Part shown: positions 50,020 to 59,791 of the stretch, piece after piece
How the letters are laid out: the number at the start of each line of letters is the position of its first letter
Numbering within the stretch: the stretch's first letter is position 1
Source of the DNA: CAYZJV01 sp049310885
GTDB taxonomy: Bacteria; Spirochaetota; Spirochaetia; Sphaerochaetales; Sphaerochaetaceae
Reading direction: 5' to 3'
DNA length: 64,000 nt
Assembly (NCBI RefSeq): GCF_049310885.1
Contig: NZ_JBMDYO010000009.1
Span: 1-64,000, forward strand
Program-made: the position numbers and the translations under genes
Notes under the pieces: generated by a model
Told to the model about the DNA's origin: nothing
What the model saw: only the letters and a program-made list of their open reading frames with translations
Databases searched by the model: none

Positions 50020-53000
50020 ATGATGGAGGCAGGAAAAAAGCGATTGATCAGCATCCTGGTCATCATGCTGGTCTACATGGTAGGCTTACTCATTGTCCTC
50101 TCATTTTGTGAATTTGCGAGACCACAAGTTCAAGCGGAGCCAAATGTAGCACCTTCTCCCCCTGCTATTCAAATCGCAACGGAAAGCCCAACCCCCATTT
50201 TCCAAGAAGTACAGCAACCCTCTAAAGAGATCGAGAATCCGCCACCTGAACCATTGGTGGTCGAAGAACCTCTGCCTGTTGAAGAACCGACTGAAAACGA
50301 GATCGAACCTATCGTAATCGATGCTCCACCACCAGTTCAACCACAGACGCAGGAGACATTATTACCAGCCGACGAGTGGGCCGAACCTCCCGTTGAGGAG
50401 GATCCCTGGGCAGATTTTTACGTTGCGGGAGAGGAGGATTACTCCATATTTGAGGATGGCACCTACTATGTACCTCTCATAGTCAACGGAGAGTATCTTA
50501 CCGATATCAATGTCACTTTCCTCCAAGACCAACTGCTGATCGACGTTCTCGAATTCGAAGCAATCGTATCGGATATGTTGATCGAATCATTCAGAGCACA
50601 GCTATTTTCGACGGAAGAGACCTTTTTTACCCTCGATTATCTTAATGGAATGGAGATCGAAACTTGGTACGACTACCAAACGTTCGAATTGTATATGAAC
50701 TTTCCTACATGGATGATGCCTACCCGCGTATTGTCCATTAATCGTGGGAGCATCACCCGTTATGGTTCCTATAGCATGAGTGGAAGTGAATTTCTGGAAC
50801 CCGAACCCTTTTCTTGGTTTACGAATCTATCGATCTATTCTCTGGTGGACTATGCTGCAGCAGATGGTTGGAAGTTTAATCCGACATCTCTTTTTACCAT
50901 GCAATCGCGAAATTCCTTTTCCGTGTATGACATAGGATTTGATTTTTCGTATACCGTCCACCCTGGACGAGCCTACAATGAGAATACTATTGAACCATGG
51001 TCGAACGATTTCGAAGATTATCTGACCTGGCAAGGGATACAGGGCTTTTATGATTATAAGCCTAAGAGCCTTCGTTTCCTTTTCGGTAATGTGAACGATT
51101 ACCTCGGATACTCCACTGATAGTATTGGCATAGCAATAGAGAAACGGTATGCCTATGGAGATGCACAGCCCAAGACGCATCAATATGAGTATGAAGTAGT
51201 TGTCGACGAACCATCGATCGTCGAGGTACTAATAAATGATAAAAGTGTCTACAGACGTGAACTGCAGGCAGGAATCTACCAATTGCGTGATTTCGTATTT
51301 ACCCAAGGGGCGAACTTTGCAAGAGTGGTGGTGGAACCTATTGCAGCACCCGAAAGGAGACAGGACTTTGAGTTCGTGGTCGGTTTCGATTCCCGTCTTC
51401 TCTCGAGAGGAGATACCCTCTATTCCGCTAGCCTATCATTTCCAGAAAAGGATATTGGAAAAACGATATTCCGACTCGACCAACAACTGGGCTTGACTGA
51501 TGAGATTTCTACTTCTTATGGTCTTGGTCTTAGTACATCGGCCATTACACTGGGACTTTCCAACCTGTTCGCCACCAGATATGGCTCGTTGGATGTGACA
51601 CTCGCATCCAGTTACAGCAACCCACTCAAATGGGGCTTCAAGGGATCCCTCGGGTATAGGGTATCGGGTGATGAGGATTCTCCCTTCGGAAGTTTAACCA
51701 TCTCGACAGGATTTACTACAGACCGCTATTCAACCAATATGGATATTGGTGTCGGTGCGACGAAGGCCAATGGCCATCAATTCGATTCCAATCTCTCTTT
51801 TTCTGGTAGCATAGGGGAGAAGCTGCGCTATACCCTAGGTGGTTCCTTGAATTGGAGTACCGATGAAACTAGACCGGCTTGGCGAATAACTGCTAGTAGC
51901 GGGATTCCTTTGATTTCCCGAATGAGTGTCAGTGCTTCGGTTAGCCTCTCAGCAACACCCGGAGCTCCTACACCACAAGTAAGAGGCCAGGTCGGTTTGA
52001 ATTATGCATTCACACCGAACCTCAGCATCTCGGCTTCCACCAATCTTGAGGATTCCTCCTTTGCTAGTGCATCTTGGAGACCCTTCGGTTCAACGGATGA
52101 CAATATTCAGTTCTCCTTCACTGGAATCCAATTCGATGATCCTCTGGATCACCAGGGGAGCATTTCATACAGCCATAGTGGTAATGCCTATGGACTTTCC
52201 CTCAGACAGCAATACAGTGATGGTTTCGAACGATTCTCTACAAGTCTCTCACTGAATACAGCATTCGCCTACGCCGGTGGACTTTTCGGCATTACCCGTT
52301 CGATATCGGATAATTTTCTGTTGGTCAAACCCGGTGGAGCCTTGAAAGGTAGTGATATAGCCGTTACTCGGACTATGACCAGCGAGCCTGCTGCATTGCC
52401 TTCACTTTTCGGCGTTGGAACCTATACGGGGATAAGCACCCATACAACAAACAATGTCGTTGTGTATGGTATTGGAGACTCTCTCATGGGTAGTAGCGAG
52501 TCGTTCATCTTTGATTTCCTTCCGAGACCGAGACAAGGCTATGCTGTCAGGATAAGTAGCGAACCAACCTTCTCACTTGTTGGTACACTCCTCAGATCAC
52601 CATCTGCCGCCTATAGCCGCTATACTACCGATCTCGCCCGCATCATGGTCGACGAAGAGGGTAATGAGGAGCTGCAACTGGATGAGACGCTCTATCTGTT
52701 TACCGATGAGAATGGATTCTTCTTTATAAGTGGGATAACGACAGGAGATTACCAATTCAGTATCTTCCTTCCAGGTAGTGCCGAGGATGAACCGCCTATA
52801 GATGTTCGATTCTCTATTTCCGAGGAAATGGATCCTGATATGCCACTCGTCCTTGTGCTAGAAAATTTTGTTGCAAGCGAGATAGCACAATCCTTGGAAG
52901 AGGAACAGTTTGCTGAAATTATGGGAGAGGAGATTGCCGATCCAATTCTGAGCGAGGATGGCTATTATTGGCTTGATATCGTCGATGTTATGGATGAGAT

Positions 53001-53232
53001 TACATTCTGGGATAGTTTCTTCCCATCAAGGCAGGTCTTAGATTCGGTCACCGAAGTGCAACCCTCTACCGATGCTTTTGTTGAATATATCACCCCCGAA
53101 TCGCAACAGGATTCGGCGTTAATCCGTATGAGGAAAGAGCAGGAACAACGATTGTTCAATCTGGCTCGTTTGCGGGAAATCATCCTTCCCTACCTCGATG
53201 CGATAGCTCCTTTGGAGGGATGGAAGCCCTAA
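50020..53232 (+). CDS. usher-like outer-membrane assembly protein with proline-rich N-terminus
   Basis: A 1070-residue protein. It begins with a hydrophobic segment (RLISILVIMLVYMVGLLIVL), followed by a Pro/Glu-rich stretch to about residue 135 (for example PPPEPLVVEEPLPVEEP), as in TonB-like linkers. An N-terminal domain then leads to an EVLINDKSVYRRELQAGIYQ-type motif near 407, characteristic of ushers, and a long stretch of alternating beta strands (about 450-800) resembling the usher barrel. The C-terminus has a carboxypeptidase-regulatory-like segment (LFTDENGFFFISGITTGDYQ). The length exceeds typical ushers (about 800-850). GGAGG is not obvious; ATG 50020 is the first codon. Paired with the chaperone gene and no pilin. 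Usher assignment is by architecture and not certain. Confidence 0.7.
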   Translation: MMEAGKKRLISILVIMLVYMVGLLIVLSFCEFARPQVQAEPNVAPSPPAIQIATESPTPIFQEVQQPSKEIENPPPEPLVVEEPLPVEEPTENEIEPIVIDAPPPVQPQTQETLLPADEWAEPPVEEDPWADFYVAGEEDYSIFEDGTYYVPLIVNGEYLTDINVTFLQDQLLIDVLEFEAIVSDMLIESFRAQLFSTEETFFTLDYLNGMEIETWYDYQTFELYMNFPTWMMPTRVLSINRGSITRYGSYSMSGSEFLEPEPFSWFTNLSIYSLVDYAAADGWKFNPTSLFTMQSRNSFSVYDIGFDFSYTVHPGRAYNENTIEPWSNDFEDYLTWQGIQGFYDYKPKSLRFLFGNVNDYLGYSTDSIGIAIEKRYAYGDAQPKTHQYEYEVVVDEPSIVEVLINDKSVYRRELQAGIYQLRDFVFTQGANFARVVVEPIAAPERRQDFEFVVGFDSRLLSRGDTLYSASLSFPEKDIGKTIFRLDQQLGLTDEISTSYGLGLSTSAITLGLSNLFATRYGSLDVTLASSYSNPLKWGFKGSLGYRVSGDEDSPFGSLTISTGFTTDRYSTNMDIGVGATKANGHQFDSNLSFSGSIGEKLRYTLGGSLNWSTDETRPAWRITASSGIPLISRMSVSASVSLSATPGAPTPQVRGQVGLNYAFTPNLSISASTNLEDSSFASASWRPFGSTDDNIQFSFTGIQFDDPLDHQGSISYSHSGNAYGLSLRQQYSDGFERFSTSLSLNTAFAYAGGLFGITRSISDNFLLVKPGGALKGSDIAVTRTMTSEPAALPSLFGVGTYTGISTHTTNNVVVYGIGDSLMGSSESFIFDFLPRPRQGYAVRISSEPTFSLVGTLLRSPSAAYSRYTTDLARIMVDEEGNEELQLDETLYLFTDENGFFFISGITTGDYQFSIFLPGSAEDEPPIDVRFSISEEMDPDMPLVLVLENFVASEIAQSLEEEQFAEIMGEEIADPILSEDGYYWLDIVDVMDEITFWDSFFPSRQVLDSVTEVQPSTDAFVEYITPESQQDSALIRMRKEQEQRLFNLARLREIILPYLDAIAPLEGWKP

Positions 53233-53305
53233 AAACGGCAATCTCTCTATCTTTATCGATAGACTCTTGCTTGATATGAAGTGGATAAAGGATTACTATG
53301 TCCCT

Positions 53306-53638
53306 ATGCGCAGCGAACTGATCAATGAGATTTTCTCTGTAGAATCCGAAGCTGAGAAAATCGTCTCCGAAGCACAACTGAAAGGACGCGAACTAGTATC
53401 CGAAGCACAAAAGCGGGGCGAAGAGGCCTTGCGTGAAGCTGTCGAGAAAGCCCGTACCGATCGAGATACTGCTATAACCCATGCACAACAAAAGGCTGAG
53501 GAAAGAATTGCTGCACAGCGGGAAGCCTTAGAGCTATCAGATGTAGATAACAAGGAATTGATTACCCGCGCGGATACGATAGCTGATAGCATGGTCAAAG
53601 TGCTCTGTCGTACCACATTGGGAGATCCAGTGTCGTGA
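53306..53638 (+). CDS. V-type ATPase subunit G/H-like coiled-coil protein
   Basis: A 110-residue protein that is almost entirely a charged, Ala/Glu-rich coiled coil (EKIVSEAQLKGRELVSEAQK and EEALREAVEKARTDRD), with a short C-terminal helix. It corresponds to the peripheral-stalk G/H subunit that pairs with subunit E. The start at 53306 is chosen because it opens the coil directly; in-frame starts at 53267 or 53276 are possible and the ribosome binding site is not decisive. Its end overlaps the GTG of subunit C by four bases. It is the first gene of the V-ATPase operon, 73 bp after the usher-like gene. Confidence 0.8.
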   Translation: MRSELINEIFSVESEAEKIVSEAQLKGRELVSEAQKRGEEALREAVEKARTDRDTAITHAQQKAEERIAAQREALELSDVDNKELITRADTIADSMVKVLCRTTLGDPVS

Positions 53639-54711
53639 GCTTGGTATCCTTGGACCGTTATGCCTTCATAAATGCCAAATTGCGTTCCCGTATCGGCTCT
53701 ATGTTGGAAACTGCACAAATCGAGCAATTGATGAAATCGCAGACTTTGGAGGAATTACTCCATGCCTTGAGAGGTACGCCGTACGAACCACTACTGGAAA
53801 TCTATGATGAAAGTGGTGATGTACAACGTCTTGAGGCATGGTTGTTCGCTAGGAATGTCGCTCTCCATCAGGAAGTGGCGAAATTCATGAAAGGAATCCA
53901 TGGGGAAGCCGTTCTTGCCATGACAAGGAAGCTTGAGGTGGAGAATCTTAAAGGTGTAATCAGACTCTGGTTCAGCAATACTGTTAAACATCAGAATATC
54001 GACTATCGTTTTGGATACCTCTATCAGGATGAGATTGTCTCTAGTGTGGATTGGACGCAAATTGTCAATGCTTCTGGATACGACGGGATACTGGAAGCTG
54101 TAGAGGGCTCTCCCTATGCCTCGGCGGTTTCCTCCTTCTCTCCTGAACAAGTGGCCCAGGAAGGTCTTTTTGGACTGGAAACGGCTTTGGACCGTACCTG
54201 GATTGGTGAGCTCCACCGCGTAGTCGCTCAATTACCTCCAAAAGACAGATCGTTGATCGAACAAGTACTCCATCGGGATGCAGATTTGAAAAATATTATC
54301 AACCTTGTACGTTTCGGATGGATGTATCAACTGCCACAAGACCAATTACGGACACTTATGTTGGAGGGGAGTTCACTGGTAGAGACGAAGGAATTTGAAG
54401 CCTATTTGGAAACACCACCTTCTGCACGATCTCCTGAGAAATTGGTCGCAAAACGTTTCCCCGACCTATCCAAGCTGCTGCGTGATTCGGGAAAATCTAC
54501 TCCCGAAGAGCAAACTAGGTTGGTTGAATGGTACCTGTTCTCCGTACGAAAACAATCATTCCATGCGATGTTGCAAGGGGATCCCTTCAATTTTGGAACT
54601 ATACTCTCCTATTTTTTCCTAGAAGAGCGTCAGGATGCCATAATTCGTATATTGATCAATGGAATCCACTATGGTTGGGAATCCCAAGAGATTCGGGAGT
54701 TTGTCCTATGA
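53635..54711 (+). CDS. V-type ATP synthase subunit C
   Basis: A 358-residue V-ATPase C (V0d/AC39-like) subunit that connects the central rotor shaft to the membrane ring. The recognisable pattern is the N-terminal YAFINAKLRSRIGSML, then KLEVENLKGVIRLWFSN and, later, VLHRDADLKNIINLVRFGWM (repeat-type helical blocks). It starts at a GTG that overlaps the stop codon of the G/H-like gene, and its own end overlaps subunit I by four bases, so translation is coupled. Confidence 0.92.
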   Translation: MSLVSLDRYAFINAKLRSRIGSMLETAQIEQLMKSQTLEELLHALRGTPYEPLLEIYDESGDVQRLEAWLFARNVALHQEVAKFMKGIHGEAVLAMTRKLEVENLKGVIRLWFSNTVKHQNIDYRFGYLYQDEIVSSVDWTQIVNASGYDGILEAVEGSPYASAVSSFSPEQVAQEGLFGLETALDRTWIGELHRVVAQLPPKDRSLIEQVLHRDADLKNIINLVRFGWMYQLPQDQLRTLMLEGSSLVETKEFEAYLETPPSARSPEKLVAKRFPDLSKLLRDSGKSTPEEQTRLVEWYLFSVRKQSFHAMLQGDPFNFGTILSYFFLEERQDAIIRILINGIHYGWESQEIREFVL

Positions 54712-56714
54712 ATGTTTTTACTGTACCAATGAAACTGATGACTGCTGTGGTTCTCGATGAGGTTACTGAGGATGTTAAACGTGCACTGCTTAAACTGGGT
54801 GTGCTTGACTTCATCAACGTATCCAGACTTGCCCCTGAGCAGGCTTCCCGTCTAGCCACATCGGCAGAAAAAGAGGATCCGGCCTCTTATGCTGACCTCC
54901 GAGGAAGGGTAGAGACCTTGTTCATGCAGGCCGCACTTCCAACTCCGGCTACCGAGAAGCTCGACCCAGACACCATGCGAACATTAGATATGGACCGCAG
55001 TAGACAATTGGTAGAGAGCATTGTCAACAAAGTGGGTCAGATCAGGGAACAGCAAAAGCAATTGAGCCAAGCAAGGATCAGGACAGAAGAGCTTCTCAGA
55101 TATGTTGCGGAGAAGCAATTGCAATATATCGATATTAGGATTGGTGTCCTTGGGAAGGGGAGTGCTGAACAAATCAAATCCAGGCTTGCGAACCAGGCCT
55201 CCGTTATTTTGCAACCGGATACGTGGAATGATATGATCTTACTTACCCTAAAGAGGGATCGACAGCAGATCGGGCCATTAATGGAATCCTTGCAATGGAC
55301 AGAAAATCCCGACGGTACGCTACAGAAAAAGGCGCTTGTTCTGTTGGAGGAAAACCTACGAGTACAACTGCAGAAACTCGATGCGGCAAATGTGGAAATT
55401 AAGAACACCATTACGGAAAAAGTACGAGAAGAGCGGGAAAACCTTGAACAGCTTTGGTGCGATCTTCGTCTGCACGAGTTGATGGGAGAGATAACCGAAC
55501 ACTTCAGCCATACCCGCAATACCACGATATTCTCCGGTTGGGTTCCTCAGGATACAGCATCCGAACTGGAACAGGCTATCCTCACTGCATCCCACGATGC
55601 CTGTGTAATAGAGTGGATCGATGCACGCCAGATGCCTAGGGAAGAGATTCCCGTTGCAGTGGATGACATTCCTCTGTTGCGGCCATTCCAAAAGTTGGTT
55701 GATAACTACAGTGTACCAGAATATGGGACCATCAACCCGACACCTTTCGTGGCGGTATCGTATCTGGTTATGTTTGCACTCATGTTCGCTGATGCAGGAC
55801 AAGGACTGGTTATTCTTCTGTTGGGTCTATGGGGCGTACGCTATTACAAAAAGCATCCTGAAGTAAAACCCAAATTAATAACAGCTGACTTGAGCAGATT
55901 ATTCATCTATCTCGGTGGTGCTTCCATCGTTTCAGGAATCGTATTCGGATCGTATTTCGGATATCCTTGGTTCGAAGCCCTTTGGTTTGATTACCATGGA
56001 GCGGTGATTGGACATGATGGCGGTGGTAGGGACGTCTATTCCATACTCGGGATCACCATTTGGTTCGGGATCGTGGTCATTGGGACAGGGCTGTTGCTGA
56101 ATTGGATAAATTTGATCAGAAAAAAAGATTACTTCCACCTCTTGTTGGACAAGAATGGGCTCATTGGAGGATGGCTATTCGCCTGTGGAGTATATGCTGC
56201 ATTTGCCTTTGTAGGTTCCGGTTATAAAACACTACCGGAAGGGTTGTTCCTTCCTATCGCTTTCTCTGTTCCCTTGGTAGTGTTGTTTTCCAAGGTGCCA
56301 CTCCACCGGTATTTGGAGAAACGGGAAGGTCATCTGGTGCCTGAAAAATCGGTGGGGGCTATTATCCTCGACTCTCTATTGGAGTGGATAGTTGATGTCC
56401 TTGAGATATTCTCCGGATTTCTTGCGAATACGCTCTCATTCATGCGGGTTGCAGGATTAGGTATCGCACACGTGAGCCTCATGAGTGCCTTTGCCCAGAT
56501 GTCCGATCTTGCTGGAGGCACCTTAGCTGGAATCTTGATCATCATAGCAGGAAATGCCATGGTGATTGCCTTGGAGGGACTCTCGGCTGGTATTCAGGCC
56601 TTGCGTCTCAACTACTACGAATTCTTTACCAAGTATTTCACAGGCCGCGGCCTGTTGTACAACCCTGTCTCACTTCGTGCACACGCGGGAAGACAGATAT
56701 TAAATCGCCCATAG
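54708..56714 (+). CDS. V-type ATP synthase subunit I
   Basis: A 668-residue subunit equivalent to V0 subunit a, the membrane stator that forms the ion half-channels. The N-terminal cytoplasmic half (about 1-330) has coiled-coil arms (for example LLRYVAEKQLQYIDIRIG). The C-terminal half has seven or eight membrane segments including NPTPFVAVSYLVMFALMFAD and the essential arginine in LSFMRVAGLGIAHVSLMSAF. The ATG at 54708 overlaps the subunit C stop (ATGA). The frame is open farther upstream, but within subunit C. Next comes subunit K after 16 bp. Confidence 0.95.
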   Translation: MNVFTVPMKLMTAVVLDEVTEDVKRALLKLGVLDFINVSRLAPEQASRLATSAEKEDPASYADLRGRVETLFMQAALPTPATEKLDPDTMRTLDMDRSRQLVESIVNKVGQIREQQKQLSQARIRTEELLRYVAEKQLQYIDIRIGVLGKGSAEQIKSRLANQASVILQPDTWNDMILLTLKRDRQQIGPLMESLQWTENPDGTLQKKALVLLEENLRVQLQKLDAANVEIKNTITEKVREERENLEQLWCDLRLHELMGEITEHFSHTRNTTIFSGWVPQDTASELEQAILTASHDACVIEWIDARQMPREEIPVAVDDIPLLRPFQKLVDNYSVPEYGTINPTPFVAVSYLVMFALMFADAGQGLVILLLGLWGVRYYKKHPEVKPKLITADLSRLFIYLGGASIVSGIVFGSYFGYPWFEALWFDYHGAVIGHDGGGRDVYSILGITIWFGIVVIGTGLLLNWINLIRKKDYFHLLLDKNGLIGGWLFACGVYAAFAFVGSGYKTLPEGLFLPIAFSVPLVVLFSKVPLHRYLEKREGHLVPEKSVGAIILDSLLEWIVDVLEIFSGFLANTLSFMRVAGLGIAHVSLMSAFAQMSDLAGGTLAGILIIIAGNAMVIALEGLSAGIQALRLNYYEFFTKYFTGRGLLYNPVSLRAHAGRQILNRP

Positions 56715-56730
56715 GCTAGGAGGGTTCATC

Positions 56731-57087
56731 GTGACCATGCAAACTTTCAGAAAACGTCTCGGACTGTCGTTATTTATCACGGTACTGTTGTTGGTTCTGT
56801 CGGCATTCATTTTTACTCCATCGTTGTTCGCTGCGGAGACTACCGCTGAAGCAGCGCAGGAAAGTTCAACCGGAGATTTGATGTGGGTGGTGATTTCAGC
56901 CGCCATAGCATTCAGTTTCGGTGCCATGGCTGCCGGATTTGCGATATCCCATGTGGGTGCAGCGGCTATGGGAGCTATGAGTGAAAAACCAGAAATCGGT
57001 AGTCAAGCTCTCATATTCATCGCACTTGCTGAAGGATTGGTCGTTTTCGGATTCATTACAGCGCTGATGATCTTAGGTAAGATATAG
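56731..57087 (+). CDS. V-type ATP synthase subunit K (proteolipid) with a signal-peptide-like N-terminus
   Basis: A 118-residue proteolipid: a hydrophobic N-terminal segment (LFITVLLLVLSAFIFTPSLFA, cleavage-like AAE), then a single two-helix hairpin (WVVISAAIAFSFGAMAAGFA and ALIFIALAEGLVVFGFITAL). The ion-binding Glu is in ALAEGLVVFG. The Glu is followed by Gly and no Gln is obvious in the first helix, so a proton rather than sodium site is slightly favoured; that is inference. AGGAGG lies seven bases before the GTG start. The N-terminal extension is unusual for a c-type subunit of two helices. Confidence 0.93.
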   Translation: MTMQTFRKRLGLSLFITVLLLVLSAFIFTPSLFAAETTAEAAQESSTGDLMWVVISAAIAFSFGAMAAGFAISHVGAAAMGAMSEKPEIGSQALIFIALAEGLVVFGFITALMILGKI

Positions 57088-57093
57088 GTAGTC

Positions 57094-57396
57094 ATGCGTT
57101 ATTTTGTGATTGGTGATGAAGATACCGTTCTCGGATTCTCTTTGGTTGGTACACGGGGTATGGTCGCACAGAATCGTGAAGAAGCCGCTGCGGCACTCCA
57201 GACAGCCTTGGAGAACCATGACTATGGAATAATTATCATCACCATGGATATTGCCGATATGATACGGGAGGAGGTCGATAGATATATGTTTTCTGAGACT
57301 TTTCCCCTTATTGTAGAGATTCCCAATAAAGCTACCGGTGGAGTCTCTCGTGATCTGAAGGCATTGGTAAACGAAGCAATAGGGGTATCTTTATGA
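57094..57396 (+). CDS. V-type ATP synthase subunit F
   Basis: A 100-residue central-stalk subunit. The pattern is MRYFVIGDEDTVLGFSLVG at the start and YGIIIITMDIADMIREEVDR in the middle, the Rossmann-like fold of V/A-ATPase F, followed by PLIVEIP. It starts 6 bp after subunit K and overlaps subunit E by four bases at its end. Confidence 0.95.
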   Translation: MRYFVIGDEDTVLGFSLVGTRGMVAQNREEAAAALQTALENHDYGIIIITMDIADMIREEVDRYMFSETFPLIVEIPNKATGGVSRDLKALVNEAIGVSL

Positions 57397-58001
57397 GTGG
57401 CAGAAGCAGCGACCAATTATTCGATGGTATCTTGGAAGGGGCTCGGACCAAAGCTAAGACTATCATTGAACGTGCAATGCAGGATGCCGCAGCCGTACAA
57501 ACTTCGTATACAAAGAAGATTGCCGATGCAATCGCCCAGGAAGAGAAGGCTACAGAAAAGCGATTAGAGCAGATACGACGTCATGAGGAATCGACTATCA
57601 AGAACCTCCAGCGTCGCTACACAGTAGGAAGAAGTGAGAGGCTGAGAACCCTTGTACTCGATTCGGTAACCAAGAAGATGGAAGCTTTGAGGGATGATCC
57701 CTCCTATAGGCAAATACTCATCGCATGGATAGCCGAAGCCGCGGTAGGGTTGGACCGTGGTGAAGGATTGGTCTCTTGTTCTTTTAGGGAGACTATAGAC
57801 GAAGAAATGTTGCAGGAGGCTCGGGAAATCGTGAAAACGACGACCGGTAAGGATGTTGCCTTACAGCTTTCCAAGACTCCGCTAACAGGCCAAGGCGTGG
57901 AAGTTTCCACGCTTGATGGCACCGTCGCTTACAACAACCAGGTAGCGACACGACTGCTCCGGAAGGAACGGGATCTCAAGGAATTGATGGAAGGTCGATA
58001 A
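57393..58001 (+). CDS. V-type ATP synthase subunit E
   Basis: A 202-residue peripheral-stalk subunit. A long N-terminal coiled coil (EGARTKAKTIIERAMQDAAA, then KRLEQIRRHEESTIKNL) precedes a globular C-terminal domain ending in VATRLLRKERDLKELMEGR. It pairs with the G/H-like protein encoded at the start of the operon. The ATG overlaps subunit F by four bases and the last base of its stop overlaps the ATG of subunit A. Confidence 0.92.
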   Translation: MSGRSSDQLFDGILEGARTKAKTIIERAMQDAAAVQTSYTKKIADAIAQEEKATEKRLEQIRRHEESTIKNLQRRYTVGRSERLRTLVLDSVTKKMEALRDDPSYRQILIAWIAEAAVGLDRGEGLVSCSFRETIDEEMLQEAREIVKTTTGKDVALQLSKTPLTGQGVEVSTLDGTVAYNNQVATRLLRKERDLKELMEGR

Positions 58002-59791
58002 TGCCACAAAGGATAGTAGGTCAGGTCAAACGGGTAAATGGTCCGGTTATCACCATTAAAGGTATCACTGATGCCATGATGATGGAATTGGTCCAAGTCG
58101 GTGAGCAACGTCTTGTGGGTGAGGTCGTCAAACTCGATGGACAGGAAGCGATTGTACAGGTTTATGAAGATGCTACCGGCATTGCTCCTCTGGATAATGT
58201 CTATGGAACGGGAATGCCGCTCTCGGTCGAGTTGGGACCGGGGTTGATCGGTACTATCTATGATGGAATTCAACGTCCATTGGAGAGATTACGTCAACTT
58301 GGTGGTGATACGATACAACGGGGACTGGAGAGTCCCTCTCTCGACCGAAAGAAGTTGTGGGATTACCGCTCCGAGGTAGCTGTCGGTGATACCGTTATGC
58401 CGGGTCAGACTATTGGAATAGTTAGCGAGACCGAGAGAGTGGAGCACCACGTTTTAGTGCCTCCACAGTTATCGGGAAGTCCTCCCTATACTGTGGTGGA
58501 GGTAGAAAAACAGGGTTCTTTCACCGTGGAACATACTGTGTGTGTGGTGGAAAACCTGCAGAAGCAGAAAATCGGAATCCACATGATGCAAACCTGGCCA
58601 ATCAGGATTCCGAGACCGGTTTCCGATCGTAAGCCACTATCGATCCCACTGATAACAGGACAACGTGTCATTGATATGCTCTTTCCTGTTGCAAAAGGGG
58701 GCACGGTAGCTATCCCAGGGGGATTTGGTACAGGCAAGACCATGACACAACATGCGATCGCTCAGTGGTGTGATGCCGATATCATCGTATATATAGGGTG
58801 TGGAGAGCGGGGAAACGAAATGACTGACGTTCTGAGGGAATTCCCTCATCTTATTGACCCTAGGACAGGTCGATCCCTTATGGAACGTACGATCCTTATT
58901 GCGAACACATCAAATATGCCTGTATCTGCCAGAGAGGCAAGCATCTATACCGGTATAACCTTGGCAGAATACTATCGTGACCAAGGATACCATGTGGCTA
59001 TCATGGCAGATTCCACCAGTCGTTGGGCGGAGGCTCTAAGAGAGCTTTCTGGGAGAATGGAAGAGATGCCGGCAGAGGAGGGTTTTCCAGCCTATTTACC
59101 CACGAGAATAGCCGAATTCTATGAACGAGCGGGATATATGGAGACCTTGGATAAACGCGAGGGTTCAGTAAGTATCATAGGAGCTGTATCTCCTCCAGGA
59201 GGCGATTTTTCAGAGCCAGTCACCCAGCATACAAAACGGTTTGTCCGTTGTTTTTGGGGCCTAGATAGAGCTCTTGCTAGCGCAAGGCACTATCCTGCAA
59301 TTAGCTGGCTGGATTCCTATTCTGAATATGTTGATGATGTGGCACCTTGGTGGGAGACTCAGGGAGAGTCCTCATGGAAAGAGAGCCGATCAGAAATTAT
59401 GGAGCTCCTGCAGCGTGAGGTAAGACTGCAGCAAATAGTCAAGTTGGTCGGACCCGATGCTCTTCCCGATAGCCAGAACTTCATCCTGGAAGTCTGCAGT
59501 CTTTTCAAGACTGGATTTCTCCAGCAGAACGCATTTGATGAAATAGACCGCTATTCTACTGTGGCAAAGCAAATAAGAATGCTACAATTGATCCTTTCAT
59601 ATTGGCATCTAGGTTCGGAGGCCATAGCCAAAGGTGTTACCATGGTGAAGCTGAGGAGAATGAAAGTTGTCCAGGAGATTGCCCGTATGCGCTTTACTGT
59701 GGAGAATGATTCTGTAGAGGATCTCGATCGTGTTGCTGTACGATTAGAACGTTCCATGAGCCAGTTGGGAGGAATTTATGACGAGAGATAG
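58001..59791 (+). CDS. V-type ATP synthase catalytic subunit A
   Basis: A 596-residue catalytic subunit. The N-terminal beta-barrel (VGQVKRVNGPVITIKG) is followed by the non-homologous region and the nucleotide-binding domain with Walker A IPGGFGTGKTMTQH near 238-251. The family usually has GAFGSGKT; the Gly-Phe-Gly-Thr variant is unusual but keeps the P-loop Lys. Later are VYIGCGERGNEMTDV, MADSTSRWAEALRE (catalytic region) and EGFPAYLPTRIAEFYERAG. It overlaps subunit B by 14 bp. It is the ATP-hydrolysing or ATP-synthesising subunit. Confidence 0.98.
   Translation: MPQRIVGQVKRVNGPVITIKGITDAMMMELVQVGEQRLVGEVVKLDGQEAIVQVYEDATGIAPLDNVYGTGMPLSVELGPGLIGTIYDGIQRPLERLRQLGGDTIQRGLESPSLDRKKLWDYRSEVAVGDTVMPGQTIGIVSETERVEHHVLVPPQLSGSPPYTVVEVEKQGSFTVEHTVCVVENLQKQKIGIHMMQTWPIRIPRPVSDRKPLSIPLITGQRVIDMLFPVAKGGTVAIPGGFGTGKTMTQHAIAQWCDADIIVYIGCGERGNEMTDVLREFPHLIDPRTGRSLMERTILIANTSNMPVSAREASIYTGITLAEYYRDQGYHVAIMADSTSRWAEALRELSGRMEEMPAEEGFPAYLPTRIAEFYERAGYMETLDKREGSVSIIGAVSPPGGDFSEPVTQHTKRFVRCFWGLDRALASARHYPAISWLDSYSEYVDDVAPWWETQGESSWKESRSEIMELLQREVRLQQIVKLVGPDALPDSQNFILEVCSLFKTGFLQQNAFDEIDRYSTVAKQIRMLQLILSYWHLGSEAIAKGVTMVKLRRMKVVQEIARMRFTVENDSVEDLDRVAVRLERSMSQLGGIYDER

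Noticed and set aside
54528..54707. 60-residue extension of V-ATPase subunit I
   Set aside because: It lies within subunit C; the ATG at 54708 overlaps the stop in the normal coupled way.
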